Both the position numbers and the translations under genes were made by a program. Of a stretch of DNA of 64,000 bases, positions 1-11,200 are shown in pieces. Source of the DNA: Yponomeuta sedellus (Eukaryota > Arthropoda > Insecta > Lepidoptera > Yponomeutidae); contig OW203736.1 in the NCBI GenBank assembly GCA_934045075.1, forward strand, positions 19,108,805 through 19,172,804, written 5' to 3'. The stretch's first letter is position 1. Every line of letters starts with the position of its first letter. The notes under the pieces are model-generated. The model worked only from the letters and a program-made list of their open reading frames with translations. It searched no databases and was not told the DNA's origin.

Positions 1-763
1 AGCGTTTAGACGACTCCTAAGTGTCAAAAAATGTATGCATTTGACAGCCGGAGTAGCTTAAAAAAAAGTAAAAATCAACGTCACTCAACTCAGTGGATAC
101 TTACGTAATAATGCCCCAGGTCAGACTTTTCCGATTTAACAACACCCGTAAGTAGATCCGGACTAAAAGTCTACAATGTGTTGTTCTTACGAAAGTTTTA
201 GTTCAAAAATTGTTAACGTCTTTTTTTATATTGTTCATTGTGTTGTTTGCTTTTGCTACAGTATAGTCTACTTAAGGCGCTTTCGGGTGCTAACGACCGC
301 CGCCCCGCCAAAAGAATAAAAATCATAAGTTGTTTTATAATACGTTTATTTCAATAAGTAAACATCAAAAATCTGATTTAACTATTTTTAGACCGAATGT
401 TAAAACTTTTGATTTTTGATGATGCAGCTTAGAACTGATGATCAACATCCGACTTTAATCGATTTTAAAACGGCCGTTTTTTGCGGATAGGTTGTTGACC
501 CTAAGTTCTAGTCTCTAGGTTCTAAAAATAGTTGTGATAGTGGTTAAAATCTATGATGTATACTTACTTATTGAAAAAAAGAGGTATTATAAAACGAGTT
601 CTGATTTTTATTCCATTGGTGGCGCTCGTAACACCCCAAAGCGACTTTATGTTGGTCTTATCTAGTGTGTCCAAATTCAAATCATTCATTTATCTATATA
701 TGGCATTCTCAGAGTGACGGACAATAACTTATTTCAATTTCCCTACATCTTCATGTTTTACAG
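1..763. other. Intron of the ataxin-10 homologue
   Basis: No exon seen. Bases about 118-185 are one arm of the palindromic element found complete at 5636-5834 (shared core 'acaacacccgtaagta' and 'ccggactaaaagt'). The rest is AT-rich and unremarkable. Confidence 0.6.
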
Positions 764-1379
764 TGATCATGCAGTGGGTGATTTTTGCCATTCGCAACCT
801 GTGCGAGAACTGTCCGGAGAATCAGGTTTGTTACATCTAGCATTATACTATAATATATAGTATTATAGTACTTTTTTTTTGAGATTTTTTTAATGCTTGT
901 AAGTGCAAGACAATATCAAAGACAAAAAGTCTGAGCAAAATCTTACTCATTAATTTCTACCTTTTTTTGGACGAAGTGTTCTCTATTGGATCATACATTT
1001 TGTACAGTCACATCACAGCACATCAACTTTTACATACTAAGGTTATTCTAAGACCGACTTTATACCAAAAATTAACTGCTGCAAGCTATTGTAATTGTAA
1101 TTAATAAAAAAAACATGTTTCTAAAACCCCTTTGGGCTCCGCCAAAGTGGTGCAAAAGCTTCAAAAGAAAAACAATCTTTTATGTGTAAATCTCGGCACA
1201 TCATCCACACTTCAGTCTTTCTGTCGCTAACAATTTTTTTTTGTTTCCAGGAGGTGATCTCCAAATTGACTCTTCAGGGCCCCGTGGATAACGAGGTGCT
1301 ACGTGATATGGGCTTGACCCTCCAGCATTCTGATAGCCAAGGCAACTCAATTAGAGTTGTGCCCTTGTCAAGGCCTTGA
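764..1379 (+). CDS. ATXN10: Ataxin-10 homologue, last two exons (5' part outside window)
   Basis: Two exons are visible, 764-825 and 1251-1379, joined in phase. The first follows an acceptor ending 'tgttttacag' and its donor is gt at 826; the second follows 'ttgtttccag' and ends at TGA 1377-1379. Translation reads MQWVIFAIRNLCENCPENQ, then EVISKL...GLTLQHSDSQGN...PLSRP. The 'WVI(F/Y)AIRNL.E....NQ' block followed by a short tail is the conserved C-terminus of ataxin-10, a cytoplasmic armadillo/HEAT-like protein linked to neuronal survival and cytokinesis. The C-terminal 62 residues lie here. Bases 1-763 are its upstream intron and carry no other exon that I can see. The homology call rests on memory of the family. 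Confidence 0.85.
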
Positions 1380-1470
1380 ATATCAGTAATATTAGAATCA
1401 TCATACATGTGTATTTTATTTGAGTCATGCATTGAAGCTCATTTGCTTTTAACAATGAGGTAAAAGTAAA

Positions 1471-1610
1471 GGGGTCTCGTACTCAATTTCGAATGACGAT
1501 AGCTCGGTGCTTAATACTTCGGTGGTACGTTTTGTCGGTGGATTATTTCCATCGAAAGATCAGTATCAAGCATCGAGCTATCGTTATTCCAATTTCAACT
1601 AAGAGACCCA
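1471..1610. repeat. Short inverted-repeat element (MITE-like)
   Basis: The ends are inverted copies: 'gggtctcgtactcaatttcg' on the left, and on the right the complement of 'aatttcaactaagagaccc'. The inner parts 'cgatagctcggtgctt' and 'aagcatcgagctatcg' also pair. The size (~140 bp) and lack of coding capacity fit a non-autonomous foldback element between ATXN10 and CZIB. Confidence 0.6.
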
Positions 1611-2148
1611 AAGTATAGGACGTGCCTCCGCTGCCGGCGCCGGCATCGAAAAATAAGAAGAAATAGAAGCTGGCTTATCCTAATAATATGGTGACCATAG
1701 AACATGAAAAAGTGGTGACATCTGTTAAAATGTTTAAAATTATAAAACTTGACAAGACGATTGTTTCCTGTTACATATACTTAAAATCCCAATTTAATCA
1801 AGAAACGCCTTAATAAAATAATAACACGTTCATATTGGATTATTTCTAACGAGTGCCATTTTCCTAGAATTCTAATTTCTTGTTTTAGATGTCAGTTAAT
1901 ATTTTCAGTTATTCTGTAGGCTCCATTTTATCCAAGACTAAAGGTGCCGGTCCACATTATCGTACCTGGCGCCGGCACCGGGGCACTTCCGGGAATAGAA
2001 AGCTATATAGGCTGTTTGTTCTAGGAGCGCACAGCTTAGTTACAATGTTTCAATAAAAAAAACTTATTGACGTTTGGTTTGTTTTGTTTTCGTAAATAAT
2101 AATACCTATATTTTTGTCCAAAAAAAATCCGCAGAACCCTACGAAAAA

Positions 2149-3858
2149 ATGGTTAAAATAGCCCTCCAAGTGAAAGCTCAACTAGAAGCAGTAGAAAAAC
2201 TGTACACGAACCATCCGCACTACCAGTGGTTCCTCAAACTGAAGTGCAACAGCTGCGGCGAAGTATCTGAGAAGTTTCACGATCTTACGGAAATTGATAA
2301 GGTCCCGCAGAAGCATACTAGAGCCGAAACTAATTTACTAATCAAATGCAAGCTCTGTTCCAGAGAAAATAGTATCGACGTGATTGAAGGAAGCAATGGT
2401 TTGTTAAAGTTTTGACATAACCTCTACCTATTCAGAATCCTAAAAGAATAGTGTTTTTCCAGTGATGTTCTAGTTTGGGCCAAAGAAAAATGATAGTACA
2501 GTCAGTTAGCTTTTAGAATATACCTTGGCTACTATTACTACGGAACTAATATAACACTTAATTAAATTTTAATAAGAAAAGTTTTATACAGAGCAGGAAA
2601 TAGTATTACACTCGTGTGCTTTCGGCGAAAACCGAAGCCTACTCTAGAGCCCGAGGTATATTCTAAAAGCTAACAGACTGTATTTTGTGGAAGTTATTAT
2701 TATAAAGTATATTGGGGCCCCGAAAAGAATACTTCGAAAAGTATTGTCTTTTAAGAGCATCACAAGAACCGGAATATACAGAAATATTTATAAAAACATA
2801 ATTCCTAAAACACTCCGAGGCCCTGGCTTAATTGGTCTGTGGTATGGTGAAGACTTTACAAGGCAAAAACATAATCACAAGTTAAATTCAACAACTTTAG
2901 TAGTATTTTCGTGGAATTGCGTTTTCATAAATAAGACCCTAATACTTTGTTATTTGATTTTTGTGATGTGTAAGCAATATTGGAATATAGTTAGGTACTT
3001 ATTGAAAGTTCGTTCGTTCGTTATCAAACCTTGTATGTCCCCACTGCTGGGGCACGGGTCTCTTCGTGCATCGCTATGAAAGAAAGTATTGAAAGTATCT
3101 AGTTTAATTTATCAATCAGTGCAGAAGAAACTACTTTCCATAACACATTAAGTAAAAGCTTGCCACTTTACTTATTATGAAAATGAATAGTATTAAACGA
3201 GAGTTCATGGATTTGTTTGAATTAAAACAAAAATTTACTTCATGTTAATATGGATTTGACCAAAGATATTTAGACCTGTAATACTACACTAGGTGCTACT
3301 TCCATGTTCCAGGTGCATTTACAAGTGAGGATGTCGGCAAGTTTAAGACCCTAGTGACCTTTGATTGCCGAGGTGTAGAGCCTGTGGATTTTGAGCCCAA
3401 ATCTGGATGGATCGCCGAAGCTGAAGATAATGGTAAATATTTGTACTAAATTTATCTTGTGTCTCTTTATGTGCATACTCTTTACTATACATTTAACAGA
3501 TAACAGATTTTATTATTTGTACTGGTTCTGAACCATGTATTTGCAATGTATTACCTCTGAAATAATGTTTATAAAACATTAAAATCTATTCAAACAATGT
3601 ACAGTTATTCCCATATTCTTATTATGCTGCTTCATAGCTGATTTGCAAATTGAACCTTCATTGATTGTTCCTTAATTTTTACCTTTGCCTACTGCTGGGC
3701 AAACATTTATAAAATATCCCTAATTTTTTACAATAATTTCAGGCAAAAAGTTTGAGGATGTGGACTTATCAGAAAAGGAGTGGGTTGATTATGATGAGAA
3801 GAACCAGACTTCAGTGGGAGTTTACGAGCTGGAGTGGAAATTCATAAAAGTCAAATAA
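2149..3858 (+). CDS. CZIB: CXXC-motif zinc-binding protein (C1orf123/UPF0587 family)
   Basis: Three exons, 2149-2398, 3313-3432 and 3743-3858, give 161 aa, matching the usual ~160 aa of the family. The start is [18 protein letters not shown]. Two CxxC pairs, LKCNSCGE and IKCKLCSR, are the zinc ligands that define the family, and the end is [14 protein letters not shown]. Both introns interrupt a Gly codon after its first base and have standard gt...ag ends. An in-frame ATG at 2074 exists, but the sequence up to 2148 is AT-rich and contains a plausible 5'-UTR acceptor ('atccgcag', ending about 2133), so the ATG at 2149, which starts the recognisable domain, is preferred. A molecular role is not well established for this family. 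Confidence 0.92.
2497..2683. repeat. Inverted-repeat element within CZIB intron 1
   Basis: The left end 'gttagcttttagaatatacc' and the right end 'ggtatattctaaaagctaac' are exact complements, with 'cagtc'/'gactg' outside them. A second copy of one end is at 8551-8580. The interior has no long open frame. It fits a MITE-type non-autonomous DNA transposon. Confidence 0.7.
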
Positions 3859-3993
3859 TAATCTCTGCTAAAGTATGTAATGATATATCATGGCATTTTA
3901 AGGCAACAGATTTATTAACTATCTCTAAACTTAAAAAATACAAGCCAAAAAAATTGCAAATATAATGTTGGTATGTTTACTTTTCTTTCCAAT

Positions 3994-3999
3994 AATAAA
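3994..3999 (+). terminator. Probable polyadenylation signal of CZIB
   Basis: A canonical AATAAA lies about 135 bp after the CZIB stop codon in AT-rich sequence, at the right distance to end the transcript. Confidence 0.5.
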
Positions 4000-4124
4000 G
4001 ATCCCTCTTAAATATATTGATGATTTTGAACACTGAGAAGTCTACCTACTATCAAGGTGCTGTTCTTTGACTTTCTCAATGTAGAAAGAAATAATAATGC
4101 TAGAATTCATAATGTAACAAATTC

Positions 4125-4300
4125 TAAAAACCTATTTAGAGGCTAAAAATTCCACCCATGCCGGGATTCGAACCCGCGACATTCGAATCCGTGCTCTGGC
4201 ACGGATAGCCAGAGGTCGCGGGTTCGAATCCCGGCATGGGTGGAATTTTTGGCCTCTAAATAGGTTTTTAAAATTGTCCTTAGCACGGGTTAGTGCATTA
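4125..4300. mobile_element. tRNA-headed repeat (family A), inverted dimer
   Basis: Two tails of the same repeat face each other: 'gggattcgaacccgcgac' on the left and 'gtcgcgggttcgaatccc' on the right, continuing outward to 'aaaacctatttagaggc' and its complement. The arms are about 58 bp with a spacer of about 30 bp. The right copy carries the Pol III B-box-like 'ggttcgaatcc' and ends with 'ccttagcacgggttagtgca'. This is a SINE-like element, not a functional tRNA gene. Confidence 0.75.
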
Positions 4301-4369
4301 TAAATAATATAATGTACAATGCAATGCCATTATGTAATAACTCTCACAATCACAATAGTTTATTTTATA

Positions 4370-4640
4370 TCACAGTTTGCACCGTTACACTACCTGGGGG
4401 CAACCGGTAAAAATTTTTTTTTTTTAAATATATTTAAAATTTTTTTTTTTATTTTAAATATATTTAATCAAAAAATTTTTTTATAAAAAATATTGTCAAG
4501 TTAAAAAAAATTAAAATTTTAAGTCAAAAGTAAGGTCGATGAAGGTGGGGGATGTGGGATGGTAATTTAAATATTTGAAAATATTAGATAGAAAAAAAAA
4601 TGGTGTGAAGAGGTTTGCACCGTTACAAGTTTTATATTTC
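4370..4640. repeat. AT-rich segment bounded by a short direct repeat
   Basis: 'gtttgcaccgttaca' occurs at about 4375 and again at about 4613, bracketing a very AT-rich, poly-T/A-rich 240 bp. No coding signal is seen. Confidence 0.4.
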
Positions 4641-4788
4641 CATTAGCAGTGTGAACCTGTCGCGCAACTTTTTTTTATGTAGCCTATAACCGTCCCACTG
4701 TAGGGTAGGTACAGCCTTTTTCTCAGAGAGAGATGCTGCAAATCCTTCAACTCTGCTACTGGAAGTTGTTTCGCTCTGTCAACCGGTG

Positions 4789-5035
4789 TTAAGGCGCTGG
4801 GCGTTGCAAACTACGCCACCAATGGAATAACATAACATGACATTTACATACAGGCACATACATTGCTTCTGGCCCCACACTAGGATACCCTGTGTCGTGG
4901 GAACCAGAAACAACGACATCACAAACATGTAAACATCCAAGACCTGGGGTTATTTTTTTCCCAGCCGAACAGCCGGGGATCGAACCCGGGACCTTTTGCA
5001 CGGTAGGCAGATGCGCTACCCACAGAGGCCGTCAA
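4789..5035 (-). mobile_element. tRNA-derived SINE (family B)
   Basis: Read on the - strand it starts with a tRNA-like head: A-box-like 'tgggtagcgcatctgcctac' and B-box-like 'gggttcgatcccc'. It continues into a body containing 'acatgtttgtgatgtcg' and 'ccacgacacagggtatccta'. Related copies or fragments are at 14255-14400, 50350-50545, 54080-54245 and 60100-60255. The tRNA-like head is degenerate, so I do not call a tRNA. Confidence 0.75.
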
Positions 5036-5458
5036 CAATAAAAATCAAACGTGTTTAATTTCAAAAAAACAAATTTATCAAAAGGTAAACATCAAACATC
5101 TTAATATGTGTGATAATGATTGTTGTACTTAATAATTTGAGTGTATGAAAGAAAATTTGTAATTGTATAATTTCTATAAAGTAATTATTTAAGGTACATA
5201 GAAGGAGGGTTCTTTTTTTATACTTATAAAATCTTATAACTATTTTTAGACCATGCAGGCTAATTTGTAACGTAGTAACAACATCGTAGGGCTTTCGATT
5301 TTCGCTAAAAACGTTTTTAGCGGTAATCCACTAAAGTCCTAGGTTGACTGTAGACTCTAAAAATCGTTAGTTATCATCAGTTTATCACAGATATTAAGAT
5401 TTGTGTTGTATACTTTTTGAGAAAAAAAAACCTATTACAAATCAAGTTATGATTTTGC

Positions 5459-5560
5459 TTATGAACGTTGATGAAGCGAAGGTGATCTGTCAGGATAGTG
5501 GTAAGTGGCAGTCCCTGGTCTCTGCCTACCCTTCTGGGATACAGGCGTGAGGTTATGTAT
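5459..5560 (+). repeat. LINE 3'-end fragment ('YPSGIQA' family)
   Basis: Contains 'gaacgttgatgaagcgaagg' and 'tctgcctacccttctgggat', which translate to the tail NVDEAKVICQD...SAYPSGIQA of a non-LTR reverse transcriptase. The same fragment recurs at 28060-28170, 32405-32520, 32970-33110, 37080-37215 and 43795-43950. Confidence 0.65.
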
Positions 5561-5635
5561 GTATGATTTTACGTATTCTATCTACCCGATTTCCACGACA
5601 CAGGCTGTGCCTAGTGTGTAACTGTACATAATATT

Positions 5636-5834
5636 GTAAACTTTTAGTCCGGATTTACTTACGGGTGTTGTTATATCGGAAAAGTCCGACCAGGTTTTTC
5701 AGTGTGAGACAAGCAACCGACGACGCGAGCTCCGTCTCTGCTCACCATGATTAAGCTCTGCGAATCGGAGCGAAACCTGGTCGGACTTTTCCGATATAAC
5801 AACACCCGTAAGTAAATCCGGACTAAAAGTTTAC
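5636..5834. repeat. Perfect palindromic foldback element, 62-bp arms
   Basis: Bases 5636-5697 and 5773-5834 are exact inverted complements around a 75-bp spacer (centre at 5735). The arms begin 'gtaaacttttagtccggatt' and end 'aagtccgaccaggttt'. One arm of the same family is at 118-185. There is no open frame of note. It is a MITE or foldback transposon; perfect arms suggest recent insertion or gene conversion. Confidence 0.8.
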
Positions 5835-6279
5835 AATGTGTTGTGCTTACGAAAGTTCTGTACATAATACTTTGATTTTTAACTAAACAATATTTTTTAT
5901 TATTATTTATTATCCCCGCGGAAGTAACGGCGTGCTTCCGACACGCTCTTGGCTGGTTTTTTTCCAAGGGGTGTACTAGCACGAGGCTTACTCGACTATG
6001 ACGCGCCTTTTCACTTTCCTCGCGATTTCTTCCGATTCCGCAGTCGATCGTTAATTAATTCTTCCCTGCCTCGCATTGCTTTGTCGACAGTTCATTCAAT
6101 ATCAAGTTATAATTCATGCCAAATACATGTAAGGCGATGGGCGGTTCTAACTGGCGCCACCAAAAGAATAAAAATCATAACTTGTTTTATGATAGTTTTT
6201 TTTATTTTCGAAAAATGAACATTTTCTGCGATAAGATGATGGGCATAAGAAGCGCTAGGCGAACCGAGTGATTGGAATC

Positions 6280-6590
6280 AATCACTTGGTTAGCAACAAC
6301 AGCAAGGTCAGGTACAGGATGGGTGAGCGTCCCGTGACTACCGCTAGAGGCATTTTTCCTTGCTTCGCAAGGCACGTTAAGCCGTTGGTGCCGGCTGTCA
6401 TATAATGGCAGTCGTTAAGCCATGTCAGAGGCCTTATGGGCGGCTTGATAACTTCTGACAGTAAGGCCCGCCACTGTCTTACAATCCCCCACCAACCTGG
6501 ACTTGGCCCCCGTGGTGGAGTATGGCCTAACCTTCCTGCGATGCAGGAAGAGACCCGTGCCCCAGGAGTGGGGACATACAAGGGTTGATA
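6280..6590 (-). repeat. Interspersed repeat family R ('ccccagcagtgggg')
   Basis: Read on the - strand: 'caacccttgtatgtcccc', 'cacgggtctcttcctgcatc', 'taaggcctctgacatggctt', 'ttacatgacagccggcac'. Other copies or pieces are at about 3010-3075, 16910-16995, 33130-33200, 35718-36170, 41840-41960, 49790-50065, 51795-52060, 54255-54490, 60785-60870 and 63535-63640. This is an abundant lepidopteran interspersed repeat of uncertain class. Open frames inside it have no protein support. Confidence 0.65.
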
Positions 6591-7054
6591 ACGAACATTA
6601 TAAATCTTAACAACTAAGTATTTTTAGAATCTACAGTCTAGGTTCGATTAGCACCAACTACCCTTCTCAATTTCTCCTTTGCAATCTCTCCGATATTGCT
6701 TGGAAGAAATTGATATCAGCAATAAGGCCGCCAATTTTACCCCTTCTTTTGTAACTGTTGACTCTGTCATTATTTTCTGGTGTGTATGTACAATAAAGAA
6801 TATTCTTATCTTATGTTGGAATCTAGGATCAACAACCTAGGACCTTAATGGATTTCCGTTCAAAACGGCCGTTGGTGGCAAAACTGCTTTAAAGTTCTAT
6901 ATTCTTGAACATAGCATCCTGTCAGTAGATTCTAAAAATAGCTTATTATTATATTATTATTATATACGTTTAATTCAGATAAACAAATCCATAGAGTTGT
7001 TAGTACGAACTTAGTCTATGTTAGTAAGATACAATTAGATTACGCTCTGATAAA

Positions 7055-7800
7055 TTAATGTAAATGCACCTTGGAGTGGTGCTTCAAAAACGGGCTATCC
7101 GCCCTATCATTTAACAGCCCCAGGATGCCGTTGGGACTGCCACGAATTCTGCTCATCAGGGAGGCCACGCGATTCCGGATTATGGCCGCAAAGCCGTCCA
7201 CACGGGCTTCAGCAAACATCCCCGAAGCGCTGCAGAATCGCGGCAGCCCCAACAACATCCTAAAAACATTATTATACTGCACACGAAGGGCGCTGATGGC
7301 CCGCTGCGTAAAGCTCATCCACAAGCCACACGTGTACAGGGATTGGCAGAAGGCCTTAAAGAGAGTAATCTTGACCTCCCTTGTACACCGGGAAAATCTG
7401 CGGGACAGCATATTACAGCGGACCGCCAGCGCCCTCCTCTCTCGATCGATATCAGCATCATCCTGAAGACGCTCGTTGACCACGTGACCCAGGTACTTAA
7501 ATTGCGACACTCTAGCGAGGGGTGAACCGTACAGCTTTAGTGCCGGCACATCAACAGGCACTTTCGCGCCTGACACAAACACCATGTACTCGCTTTTTTT
7601 CGTGTTGTACCTGAGTCCGTGGCCATCCGCGTATGTCTCACATACAGCCAGCATCTTTCGCATGCCGCTGATCGAGGGACTCAGTAGCACCATATCATCG
7701 GCGTAACTTAAGTTGTTGATGATTTTACCCTCAATAGAGCATCCAACGTTGGTGCTCACGAGACCCTCGATCAGACTATTTGTACTGCAGGGGTATTATG
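7055..7800 (-). pseudogene. Non-LTR retrotransposon reverse-transcriptase fragment
   Basis: The - strand frame from 7759 to 7055 encodes 234 residues. NLSYADDMVLLSP is the reverse-transcriptase catalytic box (YADD), followed by KSEYMVF, FKYLGHVV and the C-terminal thumb-like segment ITLFKAFCQSLYTCGLW. The open frame continues a little upstream (S-T-N-S-L-I-E-G-L) to about 7790, but no finger domain, endonuclease or ORF1 is present, so this is a 5'-truncated insertion. The class is LINE; I cannot name the clade with certainty. It is intact enough over this stretch to be fairly young. Confidence 0.85.
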
Positions 7801-8550
7801 ATCTTCTCTTTTTCCAAAGACGCGTAAAAGAAGATTTTTTTTGTGCCTCAAATTAGCGCCGTGTAACGCCTAAGGCCGGTGCGTGTACTCTGTACTGTTA
7901 AGCAATGGCTGGATTTTCCCAGCCATTGCTTAAAAGTACCTTTTTTAGTGTTTATCCTCCTTAACAAGTAGATATAGTTTCATACAATTGATCCAACTCA
8001 AGTACTTACACTTTTCTCCGTAGCATTTTCACAACAGTTGGTTGACGTCAAGAAAGATACCTGGGTAATGTACGGTCAGGTACATTAACATAATATGCAC
8101 TTCAGTACCTATCTTGACAAAGTCAAAATAATTAATTTCTTATATAGGTACTTATCTTCGTTCATATTGCAAAATGTGGTATGTCAAACACGATTTTCGC
8201 TTTTCCATTTAAATGGAAGGAAAACTTGATTCTGAATGTAAGTAAGACATTATAATCTCAGCCTGAGTAGGGTAAGGATTATGATGCCTTGCTATTTTTG
8301 TAAATTTTTTTCCTACGATTTTGGTGAAAATAATTGTATTTTTTTTTTGACATGGGACATTTTGCAATATGAACAACGATATCAGGCTAGAAGATTTAGA
8401 AGAGATGACAAGGTTCCGAGTACGCGACTGTACCTAGCACGGAGTAAAGATTTACGTTGTTATGACTGCCTCGTTAGTCTAGCGGCAAGTCGCTTGTCTA
8501 TCCCCAACTCAACAGAGATCGTGGATTCAATTCCCTAGCAAGTGATATGT
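7801..8550. other. Gene-free stretch with small hairpin and a tRNA-like remnant
   Basis: 'agcaatggctgg' and 'ccagccattgct' form a short hairpin near 7900-7930. Bases about 8467-8540 resemble a decayed tRNA head (A-box-like 'ttagtctagcggcaagtcgc', B-box-like 'ggattcaattccc'), probably a SINE remnant. I see no gene. Confidence 0.4.
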
Positions 8551-8700
8551 ATAGTCTGTTAGCTTTTAGAATATACCTCGGGCTAGGCTTCGGTTTTCGC
8601 CAATTTTTGCCGGTTTTCGTACTGATGATCGAGGTCTGATTTCAAAATTAAGTGTCATATTAGTTCCGATTTCGAAATTAAGTGTCATATTAGTCGAGTT
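8551..8700. repeat. Second copy of the 2497-2683 inverted-repeat family (partial)
   Basis: Starts 'agtctgttagcttttagaat', matching the terminal repeat of the element at 2497-2683, and includes the shared 'cttcggttttcgcc'. The interior contains 'aattaagtgtcatattag' twice in tandem. The other terminal repeat is not obvious. Confidence 0.55.
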
Positions 8701-11200
8701 TTTCGTTTTGTGTGATGGACCACTGAATTGTATGACGAGCGATATTTTCTCTTAAGATAGCATTGTATAGACACTTTGTACGTAATATCTGGCCGAGGCA
8801 ACCGTCTAGTGAAGTTAACATGATTTTATATAAGGAAATCATACGTTTTGTTTAGGTGCACTCGATCCTTAGCTAGGCTAGGCGATGCACAAAAAATAAA
8901 AGTAATTTTTGTCTGATTTCGTATTTCAATTTTGAATCGCTACGGCATCTCCGTTTCGCCGTGAGCAATGCGTCAATAAAATTTATTGCTTTCTGTTCTA
9001 TTCTTTCTATAATTACTTTCGTGATGGATGAGCGACTATCATGTTTGTGAAGCTACTTGTTTCGCGTAAAAAAATGTCAGCGATCCAGTTAACGCTTTGA
9101 CCATTTTGGGCTCGGCCTATTCGTTCTCACGCTATTCATTCTCATGCTATATCAACAGTTCTGACGATCTATATTATATTTATTTGTTTTATGAATATTT
9201 TATGAAGCAATATTAGAGGTTTGTCAGTCCCGTGGCAATTCGGTCGCTGCCTATCCATCCAGGGATAAATAAAACAATACTAATAGTTTTACGCAAAGAA
9301 ATAGATACGTAGTACCTATTTATAAAGACACAATTTTCTATTTATTTATAAAGACACAATGCCATAAAATATTCCTGAAACGCTGTCCCAAATTGTCTCG
9401 GGGCTATTTTTCCAGGAAAAAATGTAACCACAGATTTTATAAACCGAATGTTTTATAGACCGAATGTTCTGTATGGTGTCGGCCTAGAGAATAGCACCAA
9501 CCCAAATTCTTCCCGCGGATGTCGTAAAAGGCGACTAAGGGACACAAACCGGGGGGTGGGCAGCAGCGCCCCTGCAGTACAATTCCACCAAACTGCGATC
9601 CCCAACCCGCATGCCCAGCGTGGGGATTATGGCATTACCCCCAAATGATGGTACAACCTTGCGCTATGGCGCTCATTAGGGGAGGGCTGTGTCCAGCAGT
9701 GACTAATATAGCCTGAAGAAGAAGATGTTTTATAGACGAATCGTGGTTTTATTAATCAGACCGCAAGGTTTTATATGGTCATTCTTTCTGAGTTTGGTCA
9801 CAGCCAACTTGCGGCTGGGGAGAGAGTCGGTTATAGTGACATATATTGTTGACTACCTATCTTGGCTCTAAAAGTGCTATTGCACCGAATACAAGTAAGT
9901 TTTGTAATCGAGTAGGTACGGATAATATTGTAAGACAACCGGTGGTCAAGGATGTGTATTTTTTTTATCACTCGCGATGCCCATACGTAGTTAAAAGTCA
10001 CGATTAGGGTAATTAATATTACTAATAAATCATTGCGATTAGACCGTTAGTCTTTGCATTGAATTTAAAATTCAATGGTGTTAAGTATAGCTGGTGGTCT
10101 AAATTTAAGTTTTGCGCATCAGGCGTAACAGCTCTTTCGGTTTCGGCTCGACCTCAATAATGTTGGTCTAATATAGGTACTTCGCCGTACGATCTTCTGG
10201 CTGCCCTGAGTTTATGTATATTACAATGTATACGTTTACAAGTTAACTACAGATTTTTTACACTTTGCTCGTGTTGAAAGCGTAGCGAAAATATGGATTA
10301 TCCAATCCACTGCAGACTGCAGTGTAGGTGAATGACTGCCTGTCATAGAAACTTTGTAATTGCTACTCTAATAGGTAGTGAAGTTAGGTGTTTAGCGTTT
10401 AAAGCTAATTTTCTCTCGCAAGAGAATGGGTGTTATACACAGAACATAATGTTGTGTGGTGTTATAAGACGTAGTCTACAAACAAATACGAACTCCAATG
10501 AAAGAAATTTGTATCGTGCTGACACGAGGGTATCTGTTGTCAGCCAGTCAACCTTTACATGTTCGTTGCAACCGTGTAAAGGTGGATGTGCTGTCGAGAG
10601 TATTTGGGAACGAGGCAGAGAGCCAGGTACTTACTGCCGGTTCCTGAATTGAGCATTTCATTAATTGAATGTACGCGGAGTATTGAGCCGAGTAGGTATA
10701 GCTATTTAAATACCTACTCCTTAAGTATTATCTAGCGCATCAGGATGTTTTTTAATTGGCATGAAACTGATATCGCCCCATTTTAGGAGTCCTTCAGCTG
10801 ATTCTAATTTTATATATTAAACTAAAGATATTTTTTTATGGCAGACAAAGCCTTCGTCTTCGGATTTGTCGTAAGTAATCCGTGAGTCATAGTGCATCTT
10901 ATAGATGCACTATCACGGACAAAGATCTATATCTATGTGTATTGTGTTTGTCTAGTGAGAAGTGCTAACCATACTTTATTAAATGTCTATTTATATAGGT
11001 CAGTTGAGGAACTTATTTTGGCCAACTAGCCTTAACCTTTTGAAATAAAGCACAAGTTATCACAGCATCCATTTACTTGGGCACACACATCACTCACACA
11101 TAATACACGCGACAAAAATAACTTAATAACTTCTAGTTACGGTACATAATCGTTCATACATAAATATACATATTTACACACGGACAGCTTTTCAATGTTG
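8701..11200. other. Repeat-rich intergenic DNA
   Basis: No gene recognised. Apart from the repeat at 9465-9725, the stretch holds AT-rich unique sequence. A short segment at about 10540-10610 ('gtaaaggtggatgtgctgtc') resembles one end of the element at 26373-26995. A + strand open frame at 10332-10652 has no recognisable protein features and is not called. On the - strand, AATAAA at about 10975-10980 could end the gene starting at 13864. Confidence 0.5.
9465..9725 (+). repeat. Interspersed repeat family S ('tagcctgaagaagaag')
   Basis: Runs from 'gtatggtgtcggcctagaga' through 'gggacacaaaccggggggtg' to 'tatagcctgaagaagaag'. Reverse copy at 53420-53660; partial forward copies at 41755-41850 and 47040-47205. 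This is a common lepidopteran interspersed repeat of unknown class. Confidence 0.65.

Noticed and set aside
2687..3079. 130-codon frame inside CZIB intron 1
   Set aside because: It ends in a known interspersed repeat, uses a non-ATG start and does not resemble protein.
4970..5030. tRNA-like sequence, and similar ones at 8467, 19504, 40085, 48200, 49030, 52655, 53830, 55610, 59510, 60180 and 63900
   Set aside because: All are degenerate, repeated, and continue into SINE bodies; anticodon loops lack U33 or stems are mismatched. Not functional tRNA genes.
10332..10652. 106-codon + strand open frame
   Set aside because: No signal peptide, domain or splice partner; it overlaps a fragment of a repeat seen at 26373-26995.
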